Shown: positions 1 through 8,718 of the stretch, one piece after another
How the letters are laid out: each line of letters starts with the position of its first letter
Numbering within the stretch: the first letter of the stretch is position 1
Assembly (NCBI RefSeq): GCF_024158915.1
Contig: NZ_JAMZGF010000001.1
Location: 124,001 to 188,000 of the forward strand
From: Chryseobacterium sp. S0630
GTDB taxonomy: Bacteria; Bacteroidota; Bacteroidia; Flavobacteriales; Weeksellaceae
Reading direction: 5' to 3'
DNA length: 64,000 nucleotides
Notes under the pieces: model-generated
The model's database searches: none
What the model was told of the DNA's origin: nothing
The model's input: only the letters and a program-made list of their open reading frames with translations
Position numbers and translations under genes: made by a program

Positions 1-123
1 TTCGAAAAATCCAAAACTAGCGGTAGTAATAGGATGAAAAAAGAATACAGTCCTTATTATCAATGAAATAATAAGATAGAAAATTCCTAAATACAGGAAG
101 GGTTTTATTTTTTTTAAAAACAT
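1..123 (-). CDS. N-terminus of a membrane protein, possibly an LTA-synthase/sulfatase-type enzyme (partial)
   Basis: The frame opens with ATG at 123 and runs 41 codons to the window edge without a stop. The visible part has a basic start (MFLKKIKPF), one hydrophobic helix at about residues 10-28 (YLGIFYLIISLIIR) and then FFFHPITT. A first helix followed by an R-x-x-F-x-FHP segment recalls the N-terminus of Bacteroidota LTA-synthase-like phosphoglycerol transferases, but no catalytic part is visible, so that name is a guess. A TATCTTTG -7 element lies about 27 bases upstream. It is transcribed away from ribH's terminator, in the same direction, as a separate unit. Confidence 0.5.
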   Translation of the reverse strand, partial: MFLKKIKPFLYLGIFYLIISLIIRTVFFFHPITTASFGFFE

Positions 124-149
124 GTATTGTCTGTCTTTATTAATTTTCA

Positions 150-157
150 CAAAGATA
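150..157 (-). promoter_or_regulatory. Bacteroidota -7 element for the partial gene at 1-123
   Basis: TATCTTTG on the minus strand matches TAnnTTTG exactly. The predicted transcription start near 143 would leave a leader of about 20 bases. No clear -33 TTG is seen. Confidence 0.45.
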
Positions 158-239
158 GTTTTTGTAGGGAACTTTTGACAGAAAAAAAGAAAAACATCCT
201 TTTTATTAATAAGATTTAAGAATTATTTATATACTAATA

Positions 240-266
240 AAAAAGGACTATTAAAAAATAGTCCCA
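240..266 (-). terminator. Rho-independent terminator after ribH
   Basis: On the minus strand GGACTAT and ATAGTCC pair across a T/A-rich loop and are followed by TTTTTTA. It lies about 25 bases after the ribH stop. Confidence 0.7.
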
Positions 267-291
267 TTATATTGTCGAAGTCAATTATTGG

Positions 292-810
292 TTAAGAGTG
301 TCCGAAACCGATATTTCCTTTTTTGTCAGATAATTTCTTTTTGAAATCAATCATTCTAAGAGCTGTAACGGCTGCTTCTACTCCTTTATTTCCAAGATCT
401 CCACCGCTTCTCGCAATAGATTGTTCTTTGTTATCATCCGTTAATACACAGAAAATTGTTGGAGTATCTGTCATGATGTTACAGTCTTTAATTCCTTGCG
501 CTACTGCAGAACATACATAATCAAAATGAGGAGTTTCCCCACGGATCACACATCCGATAGAAATTACTGCGTCATATTTTCTCTCTTTGCAAAGCTGCAT
601 GCTTGCATAGCTTAATTCGAAAGCTCCTGGTACAGGGAAAAGTTTGATATTTTCAGGTTTTACCCCTTCTTTTTCAAGGATTTCCAAAGCTGCATCACGA
701 AGATTGTAAGTTACAAAATCATTCCACTCAGAAAAAACAATGCCGATAGAAAAATCTTCGGCATTAGTTATATGAAGTGGCTTGTAATCGGATAGATTAA
801 CTGTTGCCAT
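292..810 (-). CDS. ribH: 6,7-dimethyl-8-ribityllumazine synthase
   Basis: Riboflavin pathway enzyme that condenses 5-amino-6-ribitylaminouracil with dihydroxybutanone phosphate to lumazine; the family forms icosahedral or pentameric cytoplasmic shells. The 172 residues cover the whole domain: the substrate-binding stretch with FSEWN, the central PGAFEL loop, the conserved CVIRGETPHFDYVC segment carrying the catalytic-type His, and a C-terminal GNKGVEAA helix. An N-terminal extension of about 15 residues is normal for flavobacterial forms. It begins 3 bases after the TPR gene stop, so the two are probably co-transcribed; no other rib gene is in view. Confidence 0.96.
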   Translation of the reverse strand: MATVNLSDYKPLHITNAEDFSIGIVFSEWNDFVTYNLRDAALEILEKEGVKPENIKLFPVPGAFELSYASMQLCKERKYDAVISIGCVIRGETPHFDYVCSAVAQGIKDCNIMTDTPTIFCVLTDDNKEQSIARSGGDLGNKGVEAAVTALRMIDFKKKLSDKKGNIGFGHS

Positions 811-813
811 TTT

Positions 814-1521
814 TTAATAATATTTAGTCATTTCAATATAAGAATCAGACATTCCGTTGTCGTAGTCCTGATATTTTTCATCAATTGCAGAGAAGTATTT
901 TTTAGCTTCTGCATTTTTCTTTAATCCTAATGCAACGATACCTGCTTTTCTTGTGAAATAATATGTTGTGTAAGGATCATCAGATGCTGATGCAGCCTGA
1001 TCTAGCAGACCTAAAGCCTCATCATTTTTGTTAAGACCTGATTTTGCATCTGCCATAGCACCATATTTCATTGCCATTAAAGTCTTGTTTTTGGAAGAAA
1101 ATTTATCTAAAAGATCATAAGCTTCCTGGAACTTTCCTTCTTTGAATTTTAATAAACCGGCATTGTAAGAAGAAAGCTTACCGATTTCAGTAGAAGCATA
1201 TTCATTTGCTGTCCCTATAAAACCAGGATTAGCAGCAGATTTTCCACCCAAAGCATCTTTATCTTTACCTTCAGCAAGGTTTTTCTGAGCAGCAAGGAAA
1301 CTTTTTACAGCTTCAGTGTTCTTTGGAGCAATTACAAATTGCTTATAAGCAAAGAATCCTAAAACTCCTAAAATCAAAGCTCCAAATACAAAACCAAGTG
1401 GCTTTGAATATTTTTCAACAAATCTTTCAGTGTTTAAAGCTTCTCTATCAAGGTCTTTAAAGAACTCAACTGTTTCTTTACCTTCTTGCTCGTTCTGAGC
1501 ACTCTTTCCCAATTTTGCCAT
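814..1521 (-). CDS. TPR-containing single-pass membrane protein (YfgM-like)
   Basis: 235 residues: a charged cytoplasmic N-terminus (1-40), one transmembrane helix (about 43-62, LGFVFGALILGVLGFFAYKQF), then an alpha-helical tail with TPR-like units (KFKEGKFQEAYDLLDKF, GLNKNDEALGLLDQA). This architecture resembles YfgM/ancillary SecYEG-translocon proteins, which bind periplasmic chaperones, but the Bacteroidota homologues next to ribH are uncharacterised and I infer only a scaffold or chaperone-like role. It is first gene of a two-gene unit with ribH. A full -33/-7 promoter precedes it, which supports ATG 1521. Confidence 0.8.
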   Translation of the reverse strand: MAKLGKSAQNEQEGKETVEFFKDLDREALNTERFVEKYSKPLGFVFGALILGVLGFFAYKQFVIAPKNTEAVKSFLAAQKNLAEGKDKDALGGKSAANPGFIGTANEYASTEIGKLSSYNAGLLKFKEGKFQEAYDLLDKFSSKNKTLMAMKYGAMADAKSGLNKNDEALGLLDQAASASDDPYTTYYFTRKAGIVALGLKKNAEAKKYFSAIDEKYQDYDNGMSDSYIEMTKYY

Positions 1522-1542
1522 AAGTTTTTAAAAATTGAAATG

Positions 1543-1573
1543 CAAATTTAATTGTTTCTGAGAGATTTACAAA
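1543..1573 (-). promoter_or_regulatory. Promoter of the TPR-ribH unit
   Basis: Minus strand: TTTG (1573-1570), 19-base spacer, TAAATTTG (1550-1543). Both boxes and the spacing fit the Bacteroidota sigma-A consensus; the start site would be near 1536, 15 bases before the ATG. This is one of the two complete promoters in the window. Confidence 0.65.
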
Positions 1574-1641
1574 ATACTTTGTGAGTATTATTGATGAAAT
1601 CTTGTGAATTGTTAATCTTGGATGATGAATTTATTAAAAAA

Positions 1642-1726
1642 AGATGCTTCGACAGGCTCAGCATGACACTTCTAATCTTACAGTAAATTATTAGCCATTG
1701 TCATGCTGAGCGGAGTCGAAGCATCT
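1642..1726. repeat. Long imperfect inverted repeat (REP-like hairpin)
   Basis: Left arm 1642-1667 (agatgcttcgacaggctcag plus catgac) pairs with right arm 1700-1726 (gtcatgctgagcggagtcga plus agcatct), with a one-base bulge/mismatch zone at the middle and a loop of about 32 bases. It lies between apt and the TPR gene, both minus strand. Palindromes with the core CTTCGAC...GCTCAGCATGAC are, to my knowledge, dispersed intergenic repeats in Bacteroidota genomes. It may also end transcription from apt. Confidence 0.75.
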
Positions 1727-1750
1727 ATCTTTATCTTGTTAGGATCAATC

Positions 1751-2287
1751 TTAATAGCTTAAGATGTGGTAGATCTCTGCACCAAATTTTTTCAGTTTTT
1801 CATCACCATTCAAGCCTTGTAAGCCGATAAGAAAACTAAACTGTGAAACAATTGCTCCTTGTTTTTCTACCAACTTGGCAGCGGCTTCAGTAGTTCCTCC
1901 TGTTGCTAAAAGGTCATCGTGGATTAAAACTCTTTGTCCAGGTTTTATCTGTCCTTCACGGGTTTCAATAACGGCACTTCCATATTCCAGATCATACTTT
2001 TCTGAAATGATTGGCGGTGGAAGTTTTCCTGCTTTCCTGATTAAGATGAATGGAACTTCCAATGCCACAGCAATTGCGATTCCAAAAAGATAACCACGGC
2101 TTTCAATTCCGCAGACTGCGTCTATCTTTCCTTTACTGAAGGCTACAAGATCTGCAATAACGTCTTCGTAAAGTTTTGGGTCTAAAAAGATGGGTGAAAT
2201 ATCCTTAAACTGTATTCCCGGAATCGGAAAATCTGGGATATTTTCAATTGTTTCTTCTAATCTTTTGATCAGTTCTGCTGAAGCCAT
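1751..2287 (-). CDS. apt: Adenine phosphoribosyltransferase
   Basis: Purine salvage: adenine + PRPP to AMP + PPi, cytoplasmic. 178 residues, the usual size. The type I phosphoribosyltransferase fold is visible: N-terminal hood with IENIPDFPIPGIQFKDI, flexible-loop region with ESRGYLFG and KAGKLPPP, and the PRPP-binding motif VLIHDDLLATGGT (about residues 120-132). ATG 2287 follows the stop of the upstream lipoprotein gene by 3 bases, so the two are likely one transcript. Confidence 0.96.
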   Translation of the reverse strand: MASAELIKRLEETIENIPDFPIPGIQFKDISPIFLDPKLYEDVIADLVAFSKGKIDAVCGIESRGYLFGIAIAVALEVPFILIRKAGKLPPPIISEKYDLEYGSAVIETREGQIKPGQRVLIHDDLLATGGTTEAAAKLVEKQGAIVSQFSFLIGLQGLNGDEKLKKFGAEIYHILSY

Positions 2288-2290
2288 TTA

Positions 2291-3490
2291 TTAATTGATT
2301 TTATAGCTGGAAATTTTCCAGTCTCCATTTACATTTTTAAGCCCGAAAGTTACTTTTAAAGAAGTTGTCTTCCCGCTTTTATCCGTTACATCATAAGTGG
2401 CATTTACGCTGGCACTGTTAGCTGATGTCCCATTAGTCGTAATATTTTTTACGCTTACATTTTTCACAGATCCAAAACCTGAAGTAGGATTTGAGAAAGA
2501 TTCATAGCTTCCCCAGCTTGGATTGCTGGCTGTTTCGTATGCTGCTTTTAAATTCTGAGAACTCACGCTGTTCAAAAACTTAGTGACTGTATTTTTTGGG
2601 TCTGCAGTGGGTTGCTTTGGAGCAGCAGGTGTTGCAGGAGTAGCTGTCGCAGGATCCGTAGTTGCTCCAGGAGTAGCTGTTGGATTGTTTGGATCTACCA
2701 CTGCGCTTGGTTGTTCTGTCACTGCTGTTGAATCAGTTTTTGGGATGGCAGGAACTTTTAAAGCTGCTGCATTTACATCAAGACCGATTTTAGACATTTT
2801 GAAAGTCTTGGCTGTTGTTTTTACTGAAACCGTGATGTCGATTTTATTATCTACTACTTTTGCAGCAGGGATAGATGAGAACTTTAAATTGAATCCTTTA
2901 AAGTTATTATCCTGCATCAGGTTTTTAGCAGTCGCCAATCTTACACCGTTACTGAAGACTTCAAGAGTTGCTTCAAGGCCAGCTCCTGTGAAAGATACAG
3001 GGTTTCCGGCTGCATCTACAAGTCTTGGAACAATCTGAATTGCTGTAGGCGCTCCGGTTCCGTCATCTCCTGTAGGTCTTGTCACAAGGCTTAATGATCC
3101 TGCTTTTACATCATTAGGATCACTTTCTTTAGCTTTATCATCCCCGAAGATATTCATTTCTCCAAGTGATGGTGGGGCAGTACTTGCCCATTCTATTCCG
3201 TTTTTCTGTGCAATTTCGTCAGCCAATGACATGATTTCAGGAACTTTCTTCCCGTTAATCAGTTTTCCAAGGGCTTTTAGCTCATTGATATCACCGTCTG
3301 CCTCTACTCCAAATGTCTTAAGGATATAAAGAGCTTCATTAAACTTAATCTGCTTAATGGTAGGTAAACTGGAAGTCATATCATTGATACTTGACTGCAG
3401 TGTTTTAGTATTCGTAGCATCTACATGATCTTTCTTACATGCTGTAAAAAGCAACAGACTGAAAACAAGTAGAAAAGAAAACTTTTTCAT
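2291..3490 (-). CDS. Lipoprotein with Pro/Thr/Ala linker and an NTF2/DUF4878-like C-terminal domain
   Basis: I start at ATG 3490 (MKKFSFLLVF...), giving 399 residues with a lipobox LLFTAC and acylated Cys near residue 18. A longer frame to 3550 exists, but it would place a TAAATTTG promoter element inside the coding region. Residues about 30-240 form a domain I cannot name. About 250-295 is a low-complexity linker rich in T, P and A. The last ~105 residues (NTVTKFLNSVSSQNLKAAYE ... NGDWKISSYKIN) look like the small alpha+beta, NTF2-like DUF4878 fold. Cell-envelope function unknown; it shares a transcript with apt. Confidence 0.7.
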   Translation of the reverse strand: MKKFSFLLVFSLLLFTACKKDHVDATNTKTLQSSINDMTSSLPTIKQIKFNEALYILKTFGVEADGDINELKALGKLINGKKVPEIMSLADEIAQKNGIEWASTAPPSLGEMNIFGDDKAKESDPNDVKAGSLSLVTRPTGDDGTGAPTAIQIVPRLVDAAGNPVSFTGAGLEATLEVFSNGVRLATAKNLMQDNNFKGFNLKFSSIPAAKVVDNKIDITVSVKTTAKTFKMSKIGLDVNAAALKVPAIPKTDSTAVTEQPSAVVDPNNPTATPGATTDPATATPATPAAPKQPTADPKNTVTKFLNSVSSQNLKAAYETASNPSWGSYESFSNPTSGFGSVKNVSVKNITTNGTSANSASVNATYDVTDKSGKTTSLKVTFGLKNVNGDWKISSYKIN

Positions 3491-3507
3491 TTTTATTTGG
3501 TTTGTTG

Positions 3508-3515
3508 CAAATTTA
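3508..3515 (-). promoter_or_regulatory. -7 element for the lipoprotein-apt unit
   Basis: TAAATTTG on the minus strand, 18 bases before ATG 3490. It argues for the shorter lipoprotein start. No convincing -33 box. Confidence 0.5.
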
Positions 3516-3592
3516 ATAAAACCTTTATTAATACTGGATTTTATTTTCACTTTATGTTTCTGCCTATTTCAGATAGCCATAATCCTATATTT

Positions 3593-4609
3593 TTAATTTT
3601 TATTAGGTTGCTCTTTCAGGTCTCCTTTAAAAAAGTTACTGAAAATAGTTTGCATATTCGGGAATGATGGGTTCTGCCAGTAGGGTGTTTTGTAATTGCT
3701 TTTGTCTTTGTTAAACTTTACTTTTTCTACGTCCTTTTCATTACTAAAAGAGAATTCAGTAGGGTAGAAGTTGGTATATAATATCAATTGATTATAATCT
3801 GGTTCACTTTTGTGTTTTACTTTAAGAAAATGAATTTCATTAAATTCTAAAAAATCCTGCAATATTTTTTTTGTCTCTTTTTCGTAAGAGATATTTAAGA
3901 TACTTTTCAAATCAAAAAAGCGATATCCAAGAAATGAAAATTCTTTTTTTTGTAATGCTTCTCCCGTAATTTCGATTTGATCTTTTTGCTCTCCCTTTAA
4001 TTCTTTAATAACAGAGTTTTTCTTTTTATAATCTGAAATATTTCCAACATCTTTAATGTCCGGAATTTCCAAAGAGTTTGTAAAATCAAGTGTGATAGTC
4101 CGTTTTTTTTCAGGTTGAACATTTTCTAATTTGAACATTCTATACTGCTCAACATTTTTACTCTTAAGCTTTTTAGTTTCATTATCGAAGATATAGGTTA
4201 CAATTCCATCGGTATAACTATTCAATTTGTTGTTTACGGTTAGGTATGAGTTAAAATTACCTTTTATAATAATATATTTTGCAGGCTTATTGTTTTTAAT
4301 AACAATAGTTTCAATAGCATTTACCTTATCATTAATCCTTATCATTTCATTATCAAAATCTGAGTATTTTAATGATGCAACTGTGAAATTATTATAGACT
4401 ATTTGAAATTTTTCTTTGGATGGATCTAAAGACTTTTTATCTATTTTTCCATCAATATCAGAGTATGCTAAAATATTTCCATCGTTCCCGAGAACTGAAA
4501 CCTTGGGAAGAGGTTTATTATTATTTTCAGAAATGAAGGTAATAGATTGTGCATTGAAAAATTGGAACACTAATAAAAAAAGGATGGGGAACAGAGAATT
4601 TTTTTTCAT
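3593..4609 (-). CDS. Exported protein of unknown function with a carboxypeptidase-like N-terminal domain
   Basis: 338 residues with a signal peptide (about 1-20, ending FFNAQ). The mature N-terminus (about 21-100) reads like the CarboxypepD_reg-like beta-sandwich found at the start of SusC/TonB-dependent proteins: NNKPLPKVSVLG, then GKIDKKSL, then VNAIETIVIK. The remainder, rich in Lys and Asn, matches nothing I recognise and is far too short for an outer-membrane receptor. Periplasmic or surface location is inferred. It stands alone, downstream of the act operon terminator. Confidence 0.6.
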   Translation of the reverse strand: MKKNSLFPILFLLVFQFFNAQSITFISENNNKPLPKVSVLGNDGNILAYSDIDGKIDKKSLDPSKEKFQIVYNNFTVASLKYSDFDNEMIRINDKVNAIETIVIKNNKPAKYIIIKGNFNSYLTVNNKLNSYTDGIVTYIFDNETKKLKSKNVEQYRMFKLENVQPEKKRTITLDFTNSLEIPDIKDVGNISDYKKKNSVIKELKGEQKDQIEITGEALQKKEFSFLGYRFFDLKSILNISYEKETKKILQDFLEFNEIHFLKVKHKSEPDYNQLILYTNFYPTEFSFSNEKDVEKVKFNKDKSNYKTPYWQNPSFPNMQTIFSNFFKGDLKEQPNKN

Positions 4610-4700
4610 AATAAAATGTTTTATAGTTATAAATTAAATGCCCATAGATAAGATACATGGGGTTGGGACGATTGTGTTAAAAATATAGGTAAACCCATAA

Positions 4701-4733
4701 AAAAAGACTGATTGTTTAACAATCAGTCTTTTA
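4701..4733 (-). terminator. Terminator of the act operon
   Basis: AAGACTGATTGTT and AACAATCAGTCTT form a perfect stem; on the minus strand a T run follows. It lies 24 bases after the actF stop and separates the operon from the exported protein gene. Confidence 0.8.
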
Positions 4734-4756
4734 TAATTTTATTTTGTTACAAGTCC

Positions 4757-6088
4757 TTAGAAAGGATACTCATAAATTTCAGATTCGTGTAAGAATGGGT
4801 TTCCTGTAGGAATCAACTTCAGTTTAGATAAAGCTGAAAGTACAGTAAACATAAATAATCCAGCTACGAATAGGATTGCTCCAAGGATTAACAAGAATAC
4901 TTCAGGAGTGTTCCAGTATGGTCCTACTGTTCCCGGCATTACCATGTTGAAGTAATCTAAGATGTGTCCTAAGATCACCACTACTGCCATTGTAGTAACT
5001 ACTTTATAGTTTCTCTTGATGCTGCTACTTACTAATACCAATAGCGGTAATAAGAAGTTGATGATCAACATCGGTAAGAAAGTAGGAGAGTAGTGTTGGA
5101 ATCTACCGAAGAAGTAGTTAACCTCTTCCGGAACGTTTGCATACCAGTAAAGCATGAACTGAGCGAACCATGTATATGTCCAAAGCATACTTGTAGCGAA
5201 AAGGAAAACTCCTAAATCGTGTAAGTGGTTGTCATTGAACTGTGGTAAGAAACCATTTTTCTTAAGATAAACACTTAATAGAATGATTACAGCGATACCA
5301 CTTGAAAGGCAGCTAACCATTGAATACCAGATATACATTGTAGAATACCAGTGAGGGTCAATAGACATCAACCAGTCCCAAGCCCAAGCTGCAGAAGCAA
5401 ATCCGAAGAATGCGATATATCCTACTGCCCATCTGTAAAGCATTTGGTACTCTACTTTAGACTTAGTTTCATCTACTTTCTTAGACTGAGCTTTTAATTT
5501 CCAAGCGAAGAAAGAAGCACCAATCACATAGATTAAAGTTCTTACTGCGTAGAAAGGAATATTTAAGAATTTTTTCTTTTCGAATAAGATCACATCAAAA
5601 TGCGGAGAATCCGGGTTTGTCAATTCAGGGTCCATCCAGTGGAATAAGTGACCATTATGAGTGATGTTTAAGATCATCAGGATTACTAAGATTGCACCAC
5701 CGTAAGGGATATAAGAAGCAATAGCTTCCATTACTCTTGTAATGATGATTGGCCATCCTGCGTGTGCAGCGTGCTGAATAGAATAGAAGAATAATACGCA
5801 GCAGCTCACTCCAAAGAAAAATACAGCTACAAAATGTATTGCTGCTAAAGGCTGGTTGTGTACCTGTAATGTAGCGTGCTCAAGGTGAGCAGCGTGATCC
5901 TGAGGTCCAACCATTTCACTTGAGTGTGTAGGAGCAGTATGACCTGAAGCATGAACAGCTTCCATCATTTGTTCTATTTTCTCAGTAGAAATTCCTTTGT
6001 TCAAAAAGAAACCAATACCGAAAAGAACTAAACCTACAACAAGAAGTATTATAGAAGTTGATTTTAATTTTGGTGAAAAACTATACAT
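4757..6088 (-). CDS. actF: Alternative complex III subunit F (quinol:cytochrome c oxidoreductase, NrfD-like membrane subunit)
   Basis: Integral membrane subunit of alternative complex III, which oxidises menaquinol and reduces cytochrome c or a cytochrome oxidase. 443 residues with about ten hydrophobic helices; after helix 1 there is a His-rich periplasmic or cytoplasmic stretch (about 45-72, repeated H, e.g. HASGHTAPTHS). The NrfD/PsrC-like core includes the WAWDWLMSIDPHWYSTMY segment typical of ActF. It is the last gene of the operon, 8 bases after actE. In many relatives cox genes follow; here a terminator does. Confidence 0.92.
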   Translation of the reverse strand: MYSFSPKLKSTSIILLVVGLVLFGIGFFLNKGISTEKIEQMMEAVHASGHTAPTHSSEMVGPQDHAAHLEHATLQVHNQPLAAIHFVAVFFFGVSCCVLFFYSIQHAAHAGWPIIITRVMEAIASYIPYGGAILVILMILNITHNGHLFHWMDPELTNPDSPHFDVILFEKKKFLNIPFYAVRTLIYVIGASFFAWKLKAQSKKVDETKSKVEYQMLYRWAVGYIAFFGFASAAWAWDWLMSIDPHWYSTMYIWYSMVSCLSSGIAVIILLSVYLKKNGFLPQFNDNHLHDLGVFLFATSMLWTYTWFAQFMLYWYANVPEEVNYFFGRFQHYSPTFLPMLIINFLLPLLVLVSSSIKRNYKVVTTMAVVVILGHILDYFNMVMPGTVGPYWNTPEVFLLILGAILFVAGLFMFTVLSALSKLKLIPTGNPFLHESEIYEYPF

Positions 6089-6096
6089 TTCTTTTC

Positions 6097-6786
6097 TTAT
6101 TTTTTAGTTTCGGTAGTCGTTTCAGTTGTTGCTGGTGCCGCCGCTGTAGCTGCTGCCGGTGCTGCTGCTCCTTTTTTGAAAGCACTCATCACATACATTG
6201 CTACTCTCCATCTGTCTCCTGCGTTCAATTGTCCCGCATAAGATCCCATGGCATTTCTACCGTTTGTTAATACATAATGAACAGATCCTACAGTAATTTC
6301 TCTGTCAGCATAGTTTGGTACTCCAGAGAATGCTCCACTTTGAACGATAGGTCCTTGTCCATCACCTCCTGTACCGTGACATGCAGCACAAGTGTGATCA
6401 AACAATATTTTACCTCTTTCAAGATCCTTAGCTGCATTAGCTGGGTTCAAAGGAGATGCTGTAAGTTTTTTGGAAGCTTCATACCCTGCGTTGTACTCGT
6501 CAACATTCTTAGGTAATAAGCTTTCTTCAAAAACTCCGTCTTTATTCTGAGGAACTGATCCTTCTACTGGAGAAAGACCTGTTGCACCATTATTTTTAAC
6601 AAAAGCAGGAATTTCATTTTCATGATCTGAATAAGCGTCCTGAGCTTTCATCAATGGATCATAAGCTACCGGAAAATACATGTCCGGGAAATATACCAAC
6701 GGAGTGTTCTCCTTTGGTCCGCAAGAGTTAAGTAAAACTGTTGTTAAACCTAAAACCGCTGTAATTTTTAATACATTCTTTTTCAT
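6097..6786 (-). CDS. actE: Alternative complex III subunit E, mono-haem cytochrome c lipoprotein
   Basis: 229 residues. Lipobox LLNSC with acyl Cys22, then an ActE-type segment (YFPDMYFPVAYDP) and a class I cytochrome c domain: CAACH at 133-137 and a candidate axial Met in the NAMGSYAG segment. It shuttles electrons from the complex at the periplasmic face. The last ~25 residues are an Ala/Pro/Thr-rich tail (AAAPAAATAAAPA...) that looks like a flexible tether and may vary between strains. Sits between actD (1-base gap) and actF. Confidence 0.93.
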   Translation of the reverse strand: MKKNVLKITAVLGLTTVLLNSCGPKENTPLVYFPDMYFPVAYDPLMKAQDAYSDHENEIPAFVKNNGATGLSPVEGSVPQNKDGVFEESLLPKNVDEYNAGYEASKKLTASPLNPANAAKDLERGKILFDHTCAACHGTGGDGQGPIVQSGAFSGVPNYADREITVGSVHYVLTNGRNAMGSYAGQLNAGDRWRVAMYVMSAFKKGAAAPAAATAAAPATTETTTETKK

Positions 6787-6787
6787 T

Positions 6788-7309
6788 TTAAGCGTCTTTA
6801 ACAGTTATTTCTTCAACTCCAGTTTCAATAAGCAACTGTTTTACAGATTCTACATCTTCAGTTACAAATTCCATCATGAATTTATCATCAGTAGTTCTTG
6901 GATCCGGGTTCTGAGCTGGAGCTCCTGGATACATTTTGTTTCTAACTAAGAAAGTTAAAGACATCATGTGAGCAGCACAGAATACCATTAATTCGAACAT
7001 TGGAACTACGAATGCCGGCATGTTGTGTCCCCAGTCAAAAGCTGGTTTACCACCGATATTCTGCGGCCAGTCGTGGTTCATTACATACCAGGTTAAAGTA
7101 GCACCGATAGTAACCCCATAAAGAGCATATAAGAATGCGGCATCAGAAATTCTAGTTTTCTTTAAACCTAAAGCTTTGTCTAGTCCGTGAACCGGAAACG
7201 GAGTATAAACTTCGTTAATTGCGATTCCTTTATCGTTGAATGCTTTAACGCCGTTCATTAAATCGTCGTCGTCAGCATAAAGTCCGTATACAATTTTAGT
7301 GGTGCTCAT
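6788..7309 (-). CDS. actD: Alternative complex III subunit D (DUF3341)
   Basis: 173 residues from ATG 7309 (MSTTKIVYGLYAD). A longer frame starting at GTG 7336 would lie deep inside actC and adds no conserved sequence. The N-terminal cytoplasmic part is followed by two hydrophobic hairpin helices (about 60-80 and 105-128) and a short C-terminal domain, as in DUF3341/ActD. The start overlaps the actC stop by 14 bases, implying translational coupling. Structural role in anchoring the complex. Confidence 0.92.
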   Translation of the reverse strand: MSTTKIVYGLYADDDDLMNGVKAFNDKGIAINEVYTPFPVHGLDKALGLKKTRISDAAFLYALYGVTIGATLTWYVMNHDWPQNIGGKPAFDWGHNMPAFVVPMFELMVFCAAHMMSLTFLVRNKMYPGAPAQNPDPRTTDDKFMMEFVTEDVESVKQLLIETGVEEITVKDA

Positions 7310-8693
7310 CTCCTTCTTTTGCTTTATAAGTTTCACCTGAGATTTTCAAAATCGATTTTAATTCAGCCTGTGCAATTACAGGGAACGTTCTTGCATATAA
7401 TAAGAATAATACAGAGAAGAATCCGATAGTTCCTAAGTATACACCCACATCAATGATCGTTGGCTTAAACATTGTCCATGATCCTGGTAAGTAGTCTCTT
7501 GAAAGGTTGATAACGATGATATCAAAACGCTCGAACCACATACCGATGTTGATGATTAATGCAACAATGAATGTCCAGATAATGTTCGTTCTTAGTCTCT
7601 TGAACCAGAAAGAAGCAGGAATAACAAGGTTACAGATGATCAATGACCAGAATGCCCACCAGTAAGGTCCTACAGCAGCACCTGGAGAAAGATATGTGAA
7701 ATCTTCAAATCTAGATCCTGAGTACCATCCGATGAAATATTCAGTTGCGTAAGCTACAGTTACCATACCACCAGTTAAGATGATTACGATGTTCATAATT
7801 TCGATATGATACATTGTAATATACTCTTCTAAGTGACACACTTTTCTTGCAACCAACAATAGGGTCTGTACCATTGCAAATCCTGAGAAGATTGCACCAG
7901 CAACGAAGTAAGGAGGATAGATTGTTGAGTGCCATCCTTTAATTACTGAAGTCGCGAAGTCAAATGATACGGTAGTGTGTACTGAGAATACAAGTGGAGT
8001 TGCCAAACCTGCAAGAACCAAAGAAAGTTCTTCGAATCTTTGCCAGTGTTTTGCTTTACCACCCCAACCGAATGCAAGGAATGTATAAATTTTCTTAGTC
8101 CAAGGAGTTTTAGCTCTATCTCTGATCATTGCAAAGTCAGGGATTAGTCCCATGAACCAGAATACAGTTGATACTGAGAAATACGTAGAGATCGCAAATA
8201 CGTCCCAAAGTAGAGGAGAGTTGAAGTTCCCCCAAAGAGAACCGAATTGGTTTGGTAAAGGGAATACCCAGTATCCAACCCAAACTCTACCCATGTGGAT
8301 TACAGGGAAGATTGCTGCCTGTACAACCGCAAAGATCGTCATCGCCTCTGCAGATCTGTTTACAGACATTCTCCATCTCTGTCTAAATAATAATAATACT
8401 GCTGAGATTAGGGTCCCGGCGTGACCGATACCTACCCACCATACGAAGTTGGTAATATCCCAACCCCAGTTAATAGTTCTGTTAAGCCCCCATGCTCCAA
8501 TACCTGTCCCGATAGTGTAAGCGATACAGCCGAATCCATAGAGGAATAGAACTAGTGCAGCATATAATGAGATCCACCATAATTTACCTGCTCTTTCTTC
8601 GATAGGTCGTGCGATATCTTCTGTAATATCGTGATAAGTTTTGTGACCAATAATTAGAGGTTCCCTTATCGGAGCTTCGTAATGTCCTGACAT
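7296..8693 (-). CDS. actC: Alternative complex III subunit C (NrfD/PsrC-like, quinol-site subunit)
   Basis: 465 residues, about ten transmembrane helices, NrfD family. It begins MSGHYEAPIREPLIIG, a start typical of ActC, and keeps the NWGWDITNFVWWVGIGHAG segment and the later WHSTIYPPYFVAGAI segment. ActC and ActF are paralogous membrane subunits; ActC is thought to hold the quinol site next to the ActB iron-sulfur chain. It follows actB by 25 bases. Confidence 0.94.
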   Translation of the reverse strand: MSGHYEAPIREPLIIGHKTYHDITEDIARPIEERAGKLWWISLYAALVLFLYGFGCIAYTIGTGIGAWGLNRTINWGWDITNFVWWVGIGHAGTLISAVLLLFRQRWRMSVNRSAEAMTIFAVVQAAIFPVIHMGRVWVGYWVFPLPNQFGSLWGNFNSPLLWDVFAISTYFSVSTVFWFMGLIPDFAMIRDRAKTPWTKKIYTFLAFGWGGKAKHWQRFEELSLVLAGLATPLVFSVHTTVSFDFATSVIKGWHSTIYPPYFVAGAIFSGFAMVQTLLLVARKVCHLEEYITMYHIEIMNIVIILTGGMVTVAYATEYFIGWYSGSRFEDFTYLSPGAAVGPYWWAFWSLIICNLVIPASFWFKRLRTNIIWTFIVALIINIGMWFERFDIIVINLSRDYLPGSWTMFKPTIIDVGVYLGTIGFFSVLFLLYARTFPVIAQAELKSILKISGETYKAKEGDEHH

Positions 8694-8718
8694 TTTTTAC
8701 CTATTTATTATTTAAACT

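Noticed and set aside
2583-3038. 151-codon plus-strand frame rich in Val, Ala and Gly
   Set aside because: Antisense shadow of the Pro/Thr/Ala linker of the lipoprotein gene; composition follows from the opposite strand.
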